Assembly: GCA_037043015.1 (NCBI GenBank)
Contig: CM073330.1
Location: forward strand, 12,604,512 to 12,668,511
Source of the DNA: Bryum argenteum
Taxonomy: Eukaryota; Streptophyta; Bryopsida; Bryales; Bryaceae
DNA: 64,000 nt
Direction: 5' to 3'
Part shown: positions 37,705 through 49,170 of the stretch, piece by piece
How positions within the stretch are numbered: position 1 is the first letter of the stretch
Layout of the letters: each line of letters begins with the position of its first letter
The notes under the pieces: generated by a model
What the model saw: only the letters and a program-made list of their open reading frames with translations
The model's database searches: none
What the model was told of the DNA's origin: nothing
Program-made: the position numbers and the translations under genes

Positions 37705-38723
37705 TTAAGCATCCACTTCCACACTCAAGAAAGAATCTCGGGTGATTCTAAATTTGTCGAGGACAATCCACTAGGGATTGTTCGACCATCACCCTATAAT
37801 AGTAGGTTTAATTTGCTAAACTTCCAATTTCAAGAACCTATCTTCTTTTGAGATCCAACCCAAACAATCTCATCAAAGAAAGATACCAGATGAAAAACTC
37901 TAGACTATTTGAGCTTTCAATATTTACCAAGTTTTGACATCAAGGAAGGTTATGCGTTAAAAGGTCATTATGGGAACATTGTAAATCACTGCTACGAGCG
38001 TTCCTCGGGGCAAGGGAGGGGGAGGGGTAAAGAGCCCCTAAATTTTCAATGTACAAGCTCAAAATGCGAAGGTGTCGGGATCCACACTAATTTGGGGTCC
38101 CACAACCCATTTTTGAATTCAAAATTATCAAAATCAGCCGTCCGGGGATCACCAAACCAAAAATTCCAGGAATTCTGAATATAAAATCCCATTGGCTGAT
38201 GGGGGCTCCGAGAAACGCTGGTAGCACTCTTTTACAGGTGTCCGTCATTTTGTGCAATAATTTTCTCCATCATGTTCACTTTCATCCATCATTTAGTATT
38301 TATTCAATATAATATTGTTGATCACTATAGAAAATCTATCAAATCTAGTCCAGCAGGGCAGGCCTCCTGCTATTGTTCACGTGTATTTTCCAATACATTG
38401 GCTGATTAAAAAAATAATAAAAATCTGTCAAATCTCTTTTTCACGCTAAAGTTGCCAGTTAGAGCCTTCACTACGATTCCTTTTAGATTCTTTAACCTCT
38501 GGGACCCTGAAGAGATAAGGCCAACACACTGTAATTTATTTTATATTAATTTCCTTCTGTACTATCAATAGGAAAATACACCTGAAAATAAGGCCAACTC
38601 ACTGTACTGTTTGATTACAAAATAAGGTACAGTGCTTAAAATCAGTTACACCATAAATCGTTTAGGTTAGGCTACTTGGAAGTCACTTCCAAGTTTGCTT
38701 TTTTGAAGCAATCAATGTATTAA

Positions 38724-39310
38724 CCCTTAATTGACATCCTTGTTTTCCACAAATTGGAGAGAAATGCAACCTCATCGTCTTCTGGCCTTATTTTCGCACT
38801 GAAGGTAAAACAATTTTGAGAATGGGAAACGGTGGTTATCAAGGTAACTTGGTGATGTGACCAATGCAAAAAAGACCAATCACATCGGGTAAAATTTCAA
38901 AAAATGGCACCGTTGAGAAAAAAATGTTTTGGTTGCTGATCATGAGTGAGAAATATCATATTGCTTTTTTGGTTTTTTCCGACCCTTGGGTCATTTTTTC
39001 TGAAAATTGGCACCATAGAGCATGGTATAGGGATAAAGATCAAGATTTTTTATTATTTTGAAAAAAAATCGTCAAAAAAATAAAAAGAAAGGCCAAGTCA
39101 AAGAGCATTGACCATGGGATCACGTGGCCCCTACAATTTTGTGCGGATCACACAAACCTCAAGAAGGCGATCGGGAAGGAGCATTGGATTCGGAAAAACA
39201 AAAGAATAGGGGTGCCTTTGGACAAGATTTGCACCGTACCACTGTGTCGGACCCCAAAAGCAAAAACAATGACCTTGGTGACCAGTTTGGTCACCGGTGA
39301 CAATTAAGGG
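38724..39310. mobile_element. TTAA-flanked MITE, family 2
   Basis: The left end is CCCTTAATTGACA. The right end, read inward, is CCCTTAATTGTCACC. TTAA lies at 38720-38723 and 39311-39314. The interior (587 bp) is noncoding and different from family 1. Its right-hand TTAA is at the same time the left-hand TTAA of family 1 copy B. Confidence 0.8.
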
Positions 39311-39314
39311 TTAA

Positions 39315-39676
39315 CCCTTAAACGCCCAAGCAAGCCCGAGGGGCTTGATTCCAACAGAATTTTTTCTGTAGCTCTCATTGTAATCAACTTTTCACTTATA
39401 TTTTGATGTCAAACTGATCACCGACTTATGATGCATCCAAAAAGTGAAATTTTACAATTCAAATCACAATTTGTATGTATGATTTTATGGTTTGAAAGGA
39501 TTGTGGTAGGTAGGTTGGGGTTGTACATAACCTTGTAGGAGGTTGCAAGCTCATCATTGATTGGTTCATTCATGGTGCCCAAGTTCAAAAAGTGCACTAT
39601 TCATGATGTCGAAGTTCAAAAGATGTTGTGATCCAATTTTGGGCCGCCCGTTGTAGACCCCATGGGCGTTTAAGGG
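39315..39676. mobile_element. TTAA-flanked MITE, family 1 copy B
   Basis: The best-preserved copy: left terminus CCCTTAAACGCCCA and right terminus, read inward, CCCTTAAACGCCCA, identical over 14 bp, with TTAA on both sides (39311-39314 and 39677-39680). It is 362 bp and noncoding, with the same internal landmarks as copy A. Confidence 0.9.
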
Positions 39677-39680
39677 TTAA

Positions 39681-41015
39681 CTAGTTGAGAGAAATACAAT
39701 TATGAGCCTAAGTCAATAGTATAGCTATTTGGTTGGAAAGTTTCTTACATCCGCCTCTAAGTTTTATTGTAGTCACGTAGTACATTTTAGACTGGATTGT
39801 TTTTAATGCCCTTATGGCTTTCACTTCTAACTAATTCAAGGGTTTTTCCAAAATTAGTTATTCTAGTTCGTTTGAATTTCAACAAATTTTACGCATATAA
39901 TGAAAGTGATCCCCTTGACCACCTCCAAGTGAGCTAGCCAATTTGAAAATTGAGCGGTTATTAAGGGTTGCTTTACACTATGGACCATGAAGATTGACCG
40001 TTGCCTTCTGAAACTTATGATTGGAGAGTAAAGTGCTCCTACACTACCTTGAAAAAACGAGAATGACTATTAACTTTGAGGCTCTCAAAGTATGCTAAAT
40101 TTTTCAAAATAGATAATGTTTTCACGGTTTTCTTGATTCAAGTTGAGTTGATGCCTCGCCTCAACTACAATCAAGAAGACCATGAGGCTCAAATTAAAAA
40201 CATTGAATCACTAGTGTTCAATTATTCAAGTAGAAAGGAGGAGAAAAAGGGGAAGGTAAAAAAGAGAATGACGAGGATTTATGTTAAAGAATTGAGCTTA
40301 AACTTATCTCGGTGTGAATCCACTTCACACTACAAGAGTGACCAAACCACTCAATAATTAAATTTTTTATTTATCATGGTCACAGCTCTTGACCATGAAA
40401 ATGATTTTAATTTTCTTGGTCATGACTCTTAGTCCATAATGTAAACAGACCCTGAGCACACTACCTTAAACATGTTCACACTAGCACCCAATTGAGCTGG
40501 CTACTGTTCTTCACATGTACAAAAATACCAATAAATCATACACTAAATTAGCATACCCGCAACTACTCAATAATAGAAACTTAGACAAACCGAAACGTGT
40601 ATGAGATCAAGAGATCAGAAACAGTTGCAACCTCGACACCTGAAAACGTAAGTTTCGGTGCAAAACACCGTCCTTCATGTGCATGGCGCTCCATATCGTG
40701 GCACCTTCCCTCGATCAAGGCTGACAGGGTGGTGGTCTAATCGGCGTTGACTCTAATCCAAAACCCCCAAAGTCAAACGAGATCCATATGCAGCTAAATG
40801 GCAAGCTGCTTTTCTCCAGCTGCCTCCTCTTCAGACCTCATTACTTCCTCACCACATTTCATTTCATTGTCCGCGAAGCTATGCCGAGTCAGTAGAGCTT
40901 GGAAAGCATCCATTCTAGCTGGATAGTGTATGATTGTAGAGCTGCCGAAGCTTTTGCTCCTGTCTGTGTGGGTTTGGGCGGTACTTGGATTGGAGGTCTG
41001 TATGATTTGAGAGTT
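39681..41015. other. Intergenic region upstream of the LRR gene
   Basis: No recognised gene. A 93-aa ORF at 40076-40357 is not supported by any motif. The last 300 bases are GC-richer and probably contain the promoter and leader of the LRR gene. An upstream in-frame ATG at 40899 exists, but the signal peptide favours the start at 41022. Confidence 0.45.
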
Positions 41016-41021
41016 GTTGCG

Positions 41022-43625
41022 ATGAGAACGAGGTGGGGATGGAGTCAGCCAGCAGCGTTGCTGCTGGTGACGATCGTGTTATGTTGTGGCCGTGCGGCTG
41101 CGGCAGCTTGTTTTGCGCAGGATGCGCAGGCGCTCTTGGCGTTTAAGCAGGAGCTTCGCGACCCCAATGGCGCGTTGGGCACTTGGATGGCCAACACCGA
41201 TTGCTGCACCTGGACTGTAAGCTACTCCACCACTAGTTTCGTTGCTGCGGCGAGTTCCTTCCAATTCGTATCTTTGCGAGCAATGCGCTATCGTTTCGAA
41301 GTGCAGCTCAGAATATCCAACGAACATTTAGCTTCTCAGTGAGGATTGAATGATCACAACATCCATTGAAGACCATGTTTTAGATTAAGACTTCAACTGA
41401 GTGACCTCAAGGGCAGATTTCAACTGAGTGACTTCAGTAGCAGATTTCGACAGAGTGACTGCAGTGGTAGGTTTTAACTGAGTGACTGCAATGGGAGACT
41501 TTCACTTCGTGACTTCCATGGCAGAATTACAATGGGTGACTTCAGTAGCAGATGTACACCAGTCCTGTTTTTTAGAGCTTGGAACAATCCTGATTATGCA
41601 CTGGCTCGAATGGGTTGCAGGGGGTGGCCTGCAGTGGCGCGGGGCGAGTGGTGAACTTGACAGTGGCAGTGAACGCACCCCAGAGAGGCGGCAATCTCAC
41701 AGTCGACCCGGCGATCAAGCACCCAGGCTCATCTCTGGGAAAATTATCCGCACTCCAGAGATTGTTCATCGCCAACGTCAACTTCAGCGCTCCCATTCCA
41801 CCAGAGCTCGGCAACTTGGTCAACCTCGTTTCCCTTGAGCTTTCAGGGGACTTTCTCACAGGAGATCTTCCAACCACACTGGGCAAGCTCACGAAACTGC
41901 AAACACTCATCATCAATGTCGCCTCGTTCAAAACAGGCATCATGCCGAACTCCTTCTGCAACTTGGTATCGCTTCTCACTATGGACATTACTGGCGGACT
42001 CACCTCTCTTCCGTCCTGCTTGTCCACATCGCTCAAACTCCTCCAAGAGCTTCGTGTCTCTAACAATAATCTCAAGGGAAACATTCCTGTTTGGATGACC
42101 TACTTTCCCTCGTTGACATTGCTCGACCTTACTGGCAACCAATTCACAGGTAGGTACTCATCACACACACTCTTCCGTAGTGATTGTGCACATCAATGGG
42201 ATTTAATCGAGGTTTGTGTGGACAGGGAGTATACCGACGGCATTCGGAAACATGAAAAAGCTGCAGTTCTTGCTGATTTCGGCGAACAAGTTGAAGGGGC
42301 GCATTCCGAGTGAGTTGGGGAAGATGACCAGCTTGTTTAGTTTGGACTTGAGTCAGAACTTGTTAACCGGCCCGATTCCTGGAACGTTCGGTATGTTGAA
42401 GAACTTGGAGTACTTCAGCGCCCAACAGAATTTTCTCACTGGACCGCTCCCTGCCGAGCTCGGCTCTCTGCCTAAACTAGGTACACTGGATCTCTACCAA
42501 AACAACATCACTGGAACAATCCCTGCGGCGTTTGGGAACATTGGTGGCCAGGCTGTCAGCATCGTGCTTAGCTACAACCAATTGACAGGTGCGAATACGA
42601 CCCCGGTCAATCAGATGCCTGATATTATCATTCTTTCGCATGAGAAATGACCAATTTCATGAAACTTGCAGGTAGTCTTCCACCCGAGTTGGGTAAGCTG
42701 AAATTCGGCTCACTGCTGCTCGACCACAACAAGCTGACCGGCGGCATCCCAGCATCTTATGCCAATCTCAACTCCCTTGTAGTGGACTACAACAAGTTAT
42801 CGGTACTGGCCCAGATTGGGCCTCTTGCGGCAACTTCCCTAATCGACACCCTCAGGGCATCTCACAACCAGTTCTCGGGGAAGATACCACAATGGCTTTC
42901 GAGCTTCAATTCCCTTACCCAACTCGACCTCTCACAGAACAAGTTCACAGGTACTCTTCCATTTCCAGAAGTATCTCACTACTCTTTGTATGACTGCCAT
43001 ATTTAATACGATTTGTGATGATGCAGGTGAGGTGCCGAGTTTCCTTGGCACGTTCGCGAACCTCTTCATGCTGAACCTCTCACACAACGCATTCAACAAA
43101 GCTTTGACAACATTCGTTGCTCCTCCATCGCTGGTCTCCATCGACTTGAGCTACAACGCAATTCCTGGTGGCTTCCCCACGGGGATCAACATGGCGATCA
43201 ACGTGGGGGAGGTCGATCTGTCGCATAACAAACTCACGGGTCCTCTCCCAACTGGAAGCTACAGCACCATCAGGAAGCTTCATGTGAGCTATAATAGCCT
43301 CTCAGGGTCCATCCCTTCCAGCTTGGGAGACACTGCGAACAACCTGTTCGACCTTGATCTGTCTCATAACAAGCTGTCGGGCGCCATCCCTGCTAGCCTT
43401 GCGAAGCAGCAGTATCTGCAGTTGCTCGACCTGTCGCACAACTACCTCACTGGGCAAATTCCAAGCGGGTTCTCGACGTTGCAGTATCTTATTACGGTGC
43501 ATCTTGGCGCCAATAAATTGAGTGGACCTGTTCCCTCTGGCGCCTTCTGGAGTAGTCTCCCTGTTTCCGCGTACCGGCCGGGTAACAGTGGTCTCTGTGG
43601 TAAACCGCTCCCAGCTTGTAAATAG
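41022..43625 (+). CDS. Secreted or surface leucine-rich repeat protein, no kinase
   Basis: Probably an extracellular recognition or binding protein. Exons: 41022-41216, 41621-42149, 42226-42588, 42672-42950, 43027-43625, giving 654 aa. A signal peptide (AALLLVTIVLCCGRAAAAAC) is followed by an LRRNT_2 cap (DAQALLAFKQELRDPNGALG, then CCTWTGVACSG). About twenty plant-type LRRs (LxxLxLxxNxLTGxIP) run to a C-terminal cap ending GNSGLCGKPLPACK. There is no transmembrane helix and no kinase, so it resembles a receptor-like protein ectodomain or PGIP-type secreted LRR protein. The last three introns all fall in phase 1 within the Gly codon of an N-x-[FL]-T-G motif. The chosen start is the ATG just before the signal peptide; 40899 would add 41 residues. 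Confidence 0.88.
41395..41575. repeat. About 28-bp imperfect tandem repeats in LRR-gene intron 1
   Basis: Six to seven diverged units of the form 'actgagtgact(t/g)cagtagcaga(t)ttt' lie head to tail in the intron between the cap exon and the first LRR exon. They are noncoding. Confidence 0.85.
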
Positions 43626-43639
43626 AGGAGTTCACTTTA

Positions 43640-44155
43640 AGAGACTCTCAGTCGCCTGCGAGACAAGCAACTTAGAATTCTAACTAGCGACTGATACGCA
43701 GTCGCAACTGACCCACTCTACAATTTGTTCATCAGCAATACGTGAAGTTGCAAATAAAAGGCAAATTGATTGATCAACCCAAATCTATAAAGCAGCCTTT
43801 CTTCACTTTTTAGTTCTGCTTTTCGGTATCAAGCGTACAATTAGAAGTTGGAAAAACGCGTACTATTCAACTACACAAACGCTGCGAGAACCGATGCTCA
43901 CAATAATGTTAAACCGCTGCAACAGAAATTACGAAATCCATATATATTTCACAAAGATGGCCAATTTGTGACCCTATATTTTAATTTTTGCTGATACATG
44001 TTCTACGCACCTATACCCTGTGTAATGAATGAAGTCTGAAGTAACTAACGCCCTGTGTATATACACCAATTGTTTCCTAACAAATCGATTTGTTTGCTAT
44101 ACTAGTCACATACAAAACCAGACTCACCTGGAAAAAGTCCTCTTACAATGTGATC
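43640..44155. other. Intergenic region between convergent LRR and F-box genes
   Basis: This holds the 3' flanks of both genes. I see no ORF or repeat that I recognise. Confidence 0.5.
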
Positions 44156-44161
44156 CGAAGC

Positions 44162-45201
44162 TTATGATACAATAACTATTGCCTCATGACAAGCGTCACA
44201 CGTGAAGCTGCCATTGTTGAGGACGAGCAGGTGACGGCGGCAGCCAGCGCGGTTGCAAAGGGAGCACTTGGGCAAGTGAAACCAGCAGGACTGACACACA
44301 AAGTCAGGGCAGAATGTTTCCGCAGAGTCGTCATCGTCGTCAACACACGTCCCACATTCCTCACACCGGGTGATGCACAAGGTGCAGCCTCTGCATTGTT
44401 GCCGTGGGAGCTCGCTTCGGGACTTGCATGTCGGCCGAGTGCAGTCGTACACCATCCTCACCGCCTTGCACTTCGGGCACACTTCCACGTCAACGGTGCG
44501 CTTCTCGTCGATGGCAGACGCCGGCTCGCCGTTCTTGTAAAACTGCTGAGGACGAGTACTCCTTCCTCCGTTCCCAGAGTTCTTCGCTATCATTCGATTG
44601 AGAGTGTCGAGAATCTCAGTAGTGATGCCGTATATGCCTCTGATCCGAAGCTGAGAGAATGCAGGAAGCTCTGGTGATCGACCTTCCGTTAGCTGCTTCA
44701 CCATTCCTATGATGGCCTCTATACTCACTTTCGTGCATCCAGGAAGACTCAGCTGCAAACAAAAACACATGCATATATTAACTCTTGAACGTTGGAAACA
44801 TTGTCAAGCTATGGAGACGGTGTCAGTACCTTTTGTAGCAGGGGATTCGATGCAACAACTGATTCGACAGCCTCCTGCGTGACTCTCGAACAATGGAACA
44901 AGCTGAGTGACTGAAGACGGCCTTGTGCCCGACTAGCCAATCTCACGAGCTCCACATCCGTGAGTCTTCTGTTGAGAGGAATTTCCACATGCAACTGCTG
45001 CCATACGAGTACATCCCCTTGAATTGCATCGCGTAGCTGTCGATTCACTCTCTCCAGGACGAGAAGCTCCATTGCACCTAAATATGGGAGGACATACAAC
45101 AACGCCTCCGGTGTAGCTCCTCCTTCTTCCGAGTCTGAGAGTGATAGATCCAGTACTGCGGTGCATATACCACCACTTCCCTTTTCGCTGTGGATAGACA
45201 T
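44162..45201 (-). CDS. F-box protein, SKIP14-like, with Cys-rich C-terminus
   Basis: Likely substrate adaptor of an SCF ubiquitin ligase. Two exons, 45201-44830 and 44752-44162, joined in phase 0 give 320 aa. An F-box-like segment spans about residues 30-75 (PEALLYVLPYLGAMELLVLE, RVNRQLRDAI, VWQQLHV). Then follow LRR-like turns (LTDVELVRLASRAQGRLQSL, VTQEAVESVV, VSIEAIIGMV). The C-terminal 100 residues are rich in paired Cys and His (CPKCKAVRMVYDCTRPTC, CRGCTLCITRCEECGTCVDD, FVCQSCWFHLPKCSLCNRAG), probably zinc-binding, as in plant SKIP14. It is shorter than typical SKIP14 (about 440 aa) because the N-terminal extension is short. It is divergent from the TPR gene, with 728 bp between starts. 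Confidence 0.85.
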
Positions 45202-45929
45202 TCTTTACAAAATCTGCAGGAATCTACACAGGCTTATAAATCAATAGCTGCAAACATGATTTGAGGGTTAGGTCAGAGGTTGACCAGCTCTAAGACCTTC
45301 AGTCGGAATCCTAAGGTTCATACTCCCATGGATTGCCTTCCGGAACAAGAGACGCAGGAGCGCCGCCAAAGTAGCAACTCCAACAACCCAAAGATGAGCA
45401 CCCGATTATACACAGGAACAATCTTGATAACTGAAATTGCACTCGAACAATCGTTCGGAGAGCACGAATTGACAATGAAATTGTATTACCGACCAGCTCT
45501 TAATCAAGGCTCTTGAAAGTGCACTGTCGGGAAACTCTGACAACCCATGCTCAAAGCAAGAATGAGCAACAAATTACATACAGCAACACATGAAATTGCT
45601 TGACACCAATACGGCACTCAAACAATCGTTAGGAGCGCACAAACGACTAAATTCAAATTGAGTAAGCGCAATCAGAAACGCACCAAATTGATTCGCTCAC
45701 GCCGCTTCAAAAATCAGATTTCGCAAAGATTTATACGAGGATTCATTTGCAATCCGGAGCTACAGCAACAATTGGAAGTGCCGGGGACCGAGCAGCCCAC
45801 CTCGTCAACCACATGGATGCACGCTGATGTGTAAAGGTGGATGGATTCTGTTGATTGGTCATCTATTGATCGTCTTGCTTCTTTCCCCTGAAAACGTAAG
45901 CGAGACATTGATCGCGTTGTGAGTGAGCC
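45202..45929. promoter_or_regulatory. Bidirectional promoter region with an internal duplication
   Basis: This 728-bp spacer separates the starts of the F-box (minus) and TPR (plus) genes and so must hold both promoters. Positions about 45393-45480 and 45560-45662 are related ('gatgagca...ttayacaca/gcaaca', 'tgaaattgc', 'actcraacaatcgtt.ggag.gcac'), an old duplication with a period of about 170 bp. I see no clear TATA box. Confidence 0.5.
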
Positions 45930-48328
45930 ATGGCGATCGCAGCTGCATTCACCACCTGCATCCCTGTTGCTTCGTCTTCACTCAGACTGCGTGCTGTGGC
46001 GAAACAGCAGGTGGTTAATTCGTGGTCTGGAGGGAGGCGAGCTTTGGTGGTGGGTAGCACTAGCGGCCTCTTTGTGGGCGCTGCAGTAGCTGCAGCAGCT
46101 GTCGCCGTTGTCGCTGGCGCGCGCGCCATGGCCACTGATAACGGACATGAGGCTGTACTTGCTACTCGCCGCGGCATGCAGCTCTTCGAAAAGGTACAAA
46201 TCCCGAACCATTCTTCAATCCAAGAGCAATGCAATTGAATATCTGACTTCGGTTCGTATTTAGAACTCTTTGGTTCAAGATGAAACACTGCATTGGTGCA
46301 ATCTCCTCGGCAATCGCCCCTCAATGGATAGTGCGATTGAATTTGTGACCCCAAATTTCATATCAAATTTTGGGGTTCAAGATCGCGTTTGAGTTGAGGG
46401 GCTATTCGCGTTCTGAGACTAGGATTATCTGTATGCGATTCTTATTGAGAATTCTGTGGTTCAAGATCAAATACTGCATTGAACTTTTTGAGCATGAATT
46501 GGTGCAACAAATCTCCTCGGCAATTGCCTCTCAGTAGATTGAATTTGTGAACCCAAATTCTCATGTGAGATTTTGAGGTTCAAGATCGATTGCTGGTGAG
46601 TTGAGAGGCTTTATTTTGATGTTGTGAGACTGGGATTGCATGCGAAAGGGCGACGTGAAAGGGTCTGTGGTGGAGTTCGACAAGGCGCTGGAGCTCGACC
46701 CTCGCCAAAGACCATGTCAGTGCTTGTATGTTTCCATTTTCAGGGATGATTCCATTACAAATGCAAGCTTCTTTTACTAGAATCAATACTTTTCTGTGTC
46801 TGTTGCAAACAGTGGAGATTCTCTTAAACTCAATAGACTCTTCCTCAACATGAAATCCTCAACATACTTTCTTGATATGAATGGGCTATACCTGGTGATT
46901 GTTTGCAGATCTATGGCAACGAGGCCTATCTCTTTACTACCTGAACAGGTGCCTATCCTATCAAAAATGATCATTGTTCTTAATAACTCGCCTAACTGTT
47001 CGTAGAAGATTGGAACTCGCAGATGCATTACATGTAATTGTTCATCAATACCTCGCAGATCATTGTTCATTAATTACTCAAAGTATTAACTCGCAGATCA
47101 TTGTTCATTAATAACTCAAATTGTTCAGTGGCTTATGAGTTCAACGTGAATTCGTGTTTTTCCACTAGAGTTTATGAAATGATTCATATATGATCCTTGC
47201 AAAAGAGAATGTGAGAATAATACCTTGTTGAAAAAATTCGCAGATTCGAAGAGGGGGCTAAGCAGTTTCGAGACGATGTTGATGTGAATCCCAACGACAC
47301 AGAGGAGGCAAGCAAACCTCTTTTTCCACTCATTTTAACGAATGCCTATAATAAATGTCCCTGACACATATAAAGTGGTGATGAATGCAGTCAATCTGGT
47401 GCTTTCTTTGCGAAGCTCAGCTGTTCGGGCCAGAGGAAGCTCGGAAACGGTTTCTTAAGGTGAGCCAGCTATCAATAGAGTTGCATGAGAATGGAATTAT
47501 GACTCAATTCAGTAATCATGAAATGGAAACGAAGGTGGATCTTGGTTTTATCTCAGGTTGGACGAGACAGCAGGGCTGTGATGCGGGCTGCATACGAGTT
47601 ATTCAGAGATGGAGGGGACACCAAGGAGGTGCGATTTTATTAGTTGATTTTGTAACTGAAGTGCCTGTTTTAGTTGATTTTGTAACTGAAGTGCCTGTTT
47701 CACGTTTTAAAAGGTTATAGAAGGCAATAGAGTCCTGTCTAGAATGTAGTATAGTTGTAAACCTCAAAATTCAAGAAGATCATACCGTGCTATCGTTTTG
47801 CTGATGAGAATGCAGCTTTTGAGCCTTGCGAGCACTAACGTACACGATTTCTTCTACGCGTATTTGTATGTGGCTTTGTATCATGAATCAAAGGTATGTG
47901 ACTTTGTATTCCATCAGTACCCCCTTGTCTCTCGTGTTTCTTTTATCAAGTTTTGTGCAGAATTCGTATGAATCAAAAGTGGATTATGGAAGTCAGATAT
48001 TGTGAATCACCCCCATTTTCATTTAAGAATAGATCAGAGGCCATAATTACTTGTCTTAGCATTTATGTTACAATGTGCACCGCAGGCGGAAACCGAAGCT
48101 GCCAAGGACGCCATGATTACCGCAGTCTCAAGTCCCTACGGATCAAGGTAACCCTTCTAGATTTTCAAATATATCTCTGTCAATTAGTATGTAATGTTAC
48201 TCAATGTTTATATTTGCGCATGTTCTTTTGAGTGTTGCAGGTCAGGTGACTACATGGCTACGTTGGCGAAAGTTCATTGTGCATGTCGAAGTTGGCCTGT
48301 GAAGGAGCCTCTGAACGTCGTTTTATGA
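45930..48328 (+). CDS. Plastid-targeted TPR-like protein
   Basis: Function unknown; related plant proteins are annotated as chloroplast TPR-like. Exons: 45930-46193, 46649-46715, 46909-46948, 47244-47307, 47391-47459, 47557-47628, 47816-47893, 48086-48147, 48241-48328, giving 267 aa with all phases consistent. An N-terminal transit peptide (MAIAAAFTTCIPVASSSLRL) leads to an Ala/Val-rich hydrophobic segment (GLFVGAAVAAAAVAVVAGAR), a possible thylakoid signal or membrane span. TPR-type blocks follow: DVKGSVVEFDKALELDPRQR, PYLWQRGLSLYYLNRFEEGA, KQFRDDVDVNPNDTEE, IWCFLCEAQLFGPEEARKRF, VMRAAYELFRDGGD and AKDAMITAVSSPYGSRSGDY. Intron 4 has a GC donor (GAG|GCAAGC), the known GC-AG class. The gene looks intact. 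Confidence 0.88.
46262..46640. repeat. About 190-bp tandem duplication in TPR-gene intron 1
   Basis: 46262-46435 and 46447-46635 share, in order, 'ggttcaagat.aaayactgcattg', 'ctcctcggcaat.gcc', 'attgaatttgtga.cccaaatt', 'gttcaagatcg' and 'gagact.ggatt'. The second copy ends at the splice acceptor of exon 2, so the first copy carries a relic of that acceptor region. Confidence 0.8.
47640..47699. repeat. Two 30-bp direct repeats in TPR-gene intron 6
   Basis: Two identical 30-bp units containing TTAGTTGATTTTGTAACTGA lie in tandem just after exon 6. Perfect identity indicates a recent slip or duplication. Confidence 0.95.
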
Positions 48329-48534
48329 TGAAGCTGTGTCGAAGTGCATTTTATGAATTGTTACCATCATCCATAACCTGGCTTTTATGAATAAACAGAG
48401 CATAGTCTATCACAGGTAGAGTTTCAATTTTATCTACTTCCATATACTATTAATGTATTCAGCTACTCATCCCATCAATTAACAAAAACTAGTTGTACCA
48501 TGTGAAAATAGGGGAAAGATGGAATTTGAGCCAT

Positions 48535-49170
48535 GTTTCATATTTCACTGAGCTTTGTTTATTCCATAAGGCTCCAACCCAAAACTTCTGTAGACAGAAA
48601 CTTGAGCATGTTGCATGAGCTTTGTTCATTTCCCAATTATAATGCATTTTCTGAATTTGTTATTGTTACGTTTGAAAAGCTATGATGGCAATTATGATGA
48701 TTGCATGCATACGATATCTGATCGAGCTCAAAATTTAAAAGCGGGTAAAACTTGATATACTTGGAAGAGAATAAAATCATATGGAGAAGTGGTTGTATTT
48801 TTCAATCCTTGGGATTAAATTACATGAAAATTTGATAGGTGAGTAGAAAATGTAGTTGGGCTTAAGATTCTACAATTGTTTTTTTTTGTTTTGATTTTTT
48901 TTTTTTTTATGTAAATAATCTAAAGTATAGAGTAGAATTTTGACGTCTTTCAAAAGGTAATTTAAAAGATGATGATCCTCATACACATCTTTTAAGTTAT
49001 TCCAATACCCATGCATAAATATATAATACATATGTTGTCAACAATACTTTACCAAATCATTTCAAACAACAATTGAAAACATAACATCAAATCTCCACTT
49101 GATAATTACTTTAAAGTCATATTTGAACTTGATTGAATATCGAAACGCAACATTAAACATGTGTTGCGTC
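48535..49170. repeat. Duplicated segment, copy 1
   Basis: This aligns in the same orientation with 51235-51905. Strong shared blocks are 'cttctgtaga', 'ctgaatttgttaytgttacg', 'tttgaaaagctatgat', 'gatgattgcatgcatac', 'atatggagaagtggttgtat' and 'ataaatatataat'. Copies differ by many substitutions and small indels. Both begin TGTTTCATATTTC and end near GCAACA, but I find no target duplication, so LTR status is not supported. Confidence 0.8.

Noticed and set aside
40899-41021. Longer N-terminus of the LRR protein from the upstream ATG
   Set aside because: It would bury the signal peptide behind 41 unrelated residues; the ATG at 41022 puts it at the N-terminus as expected.
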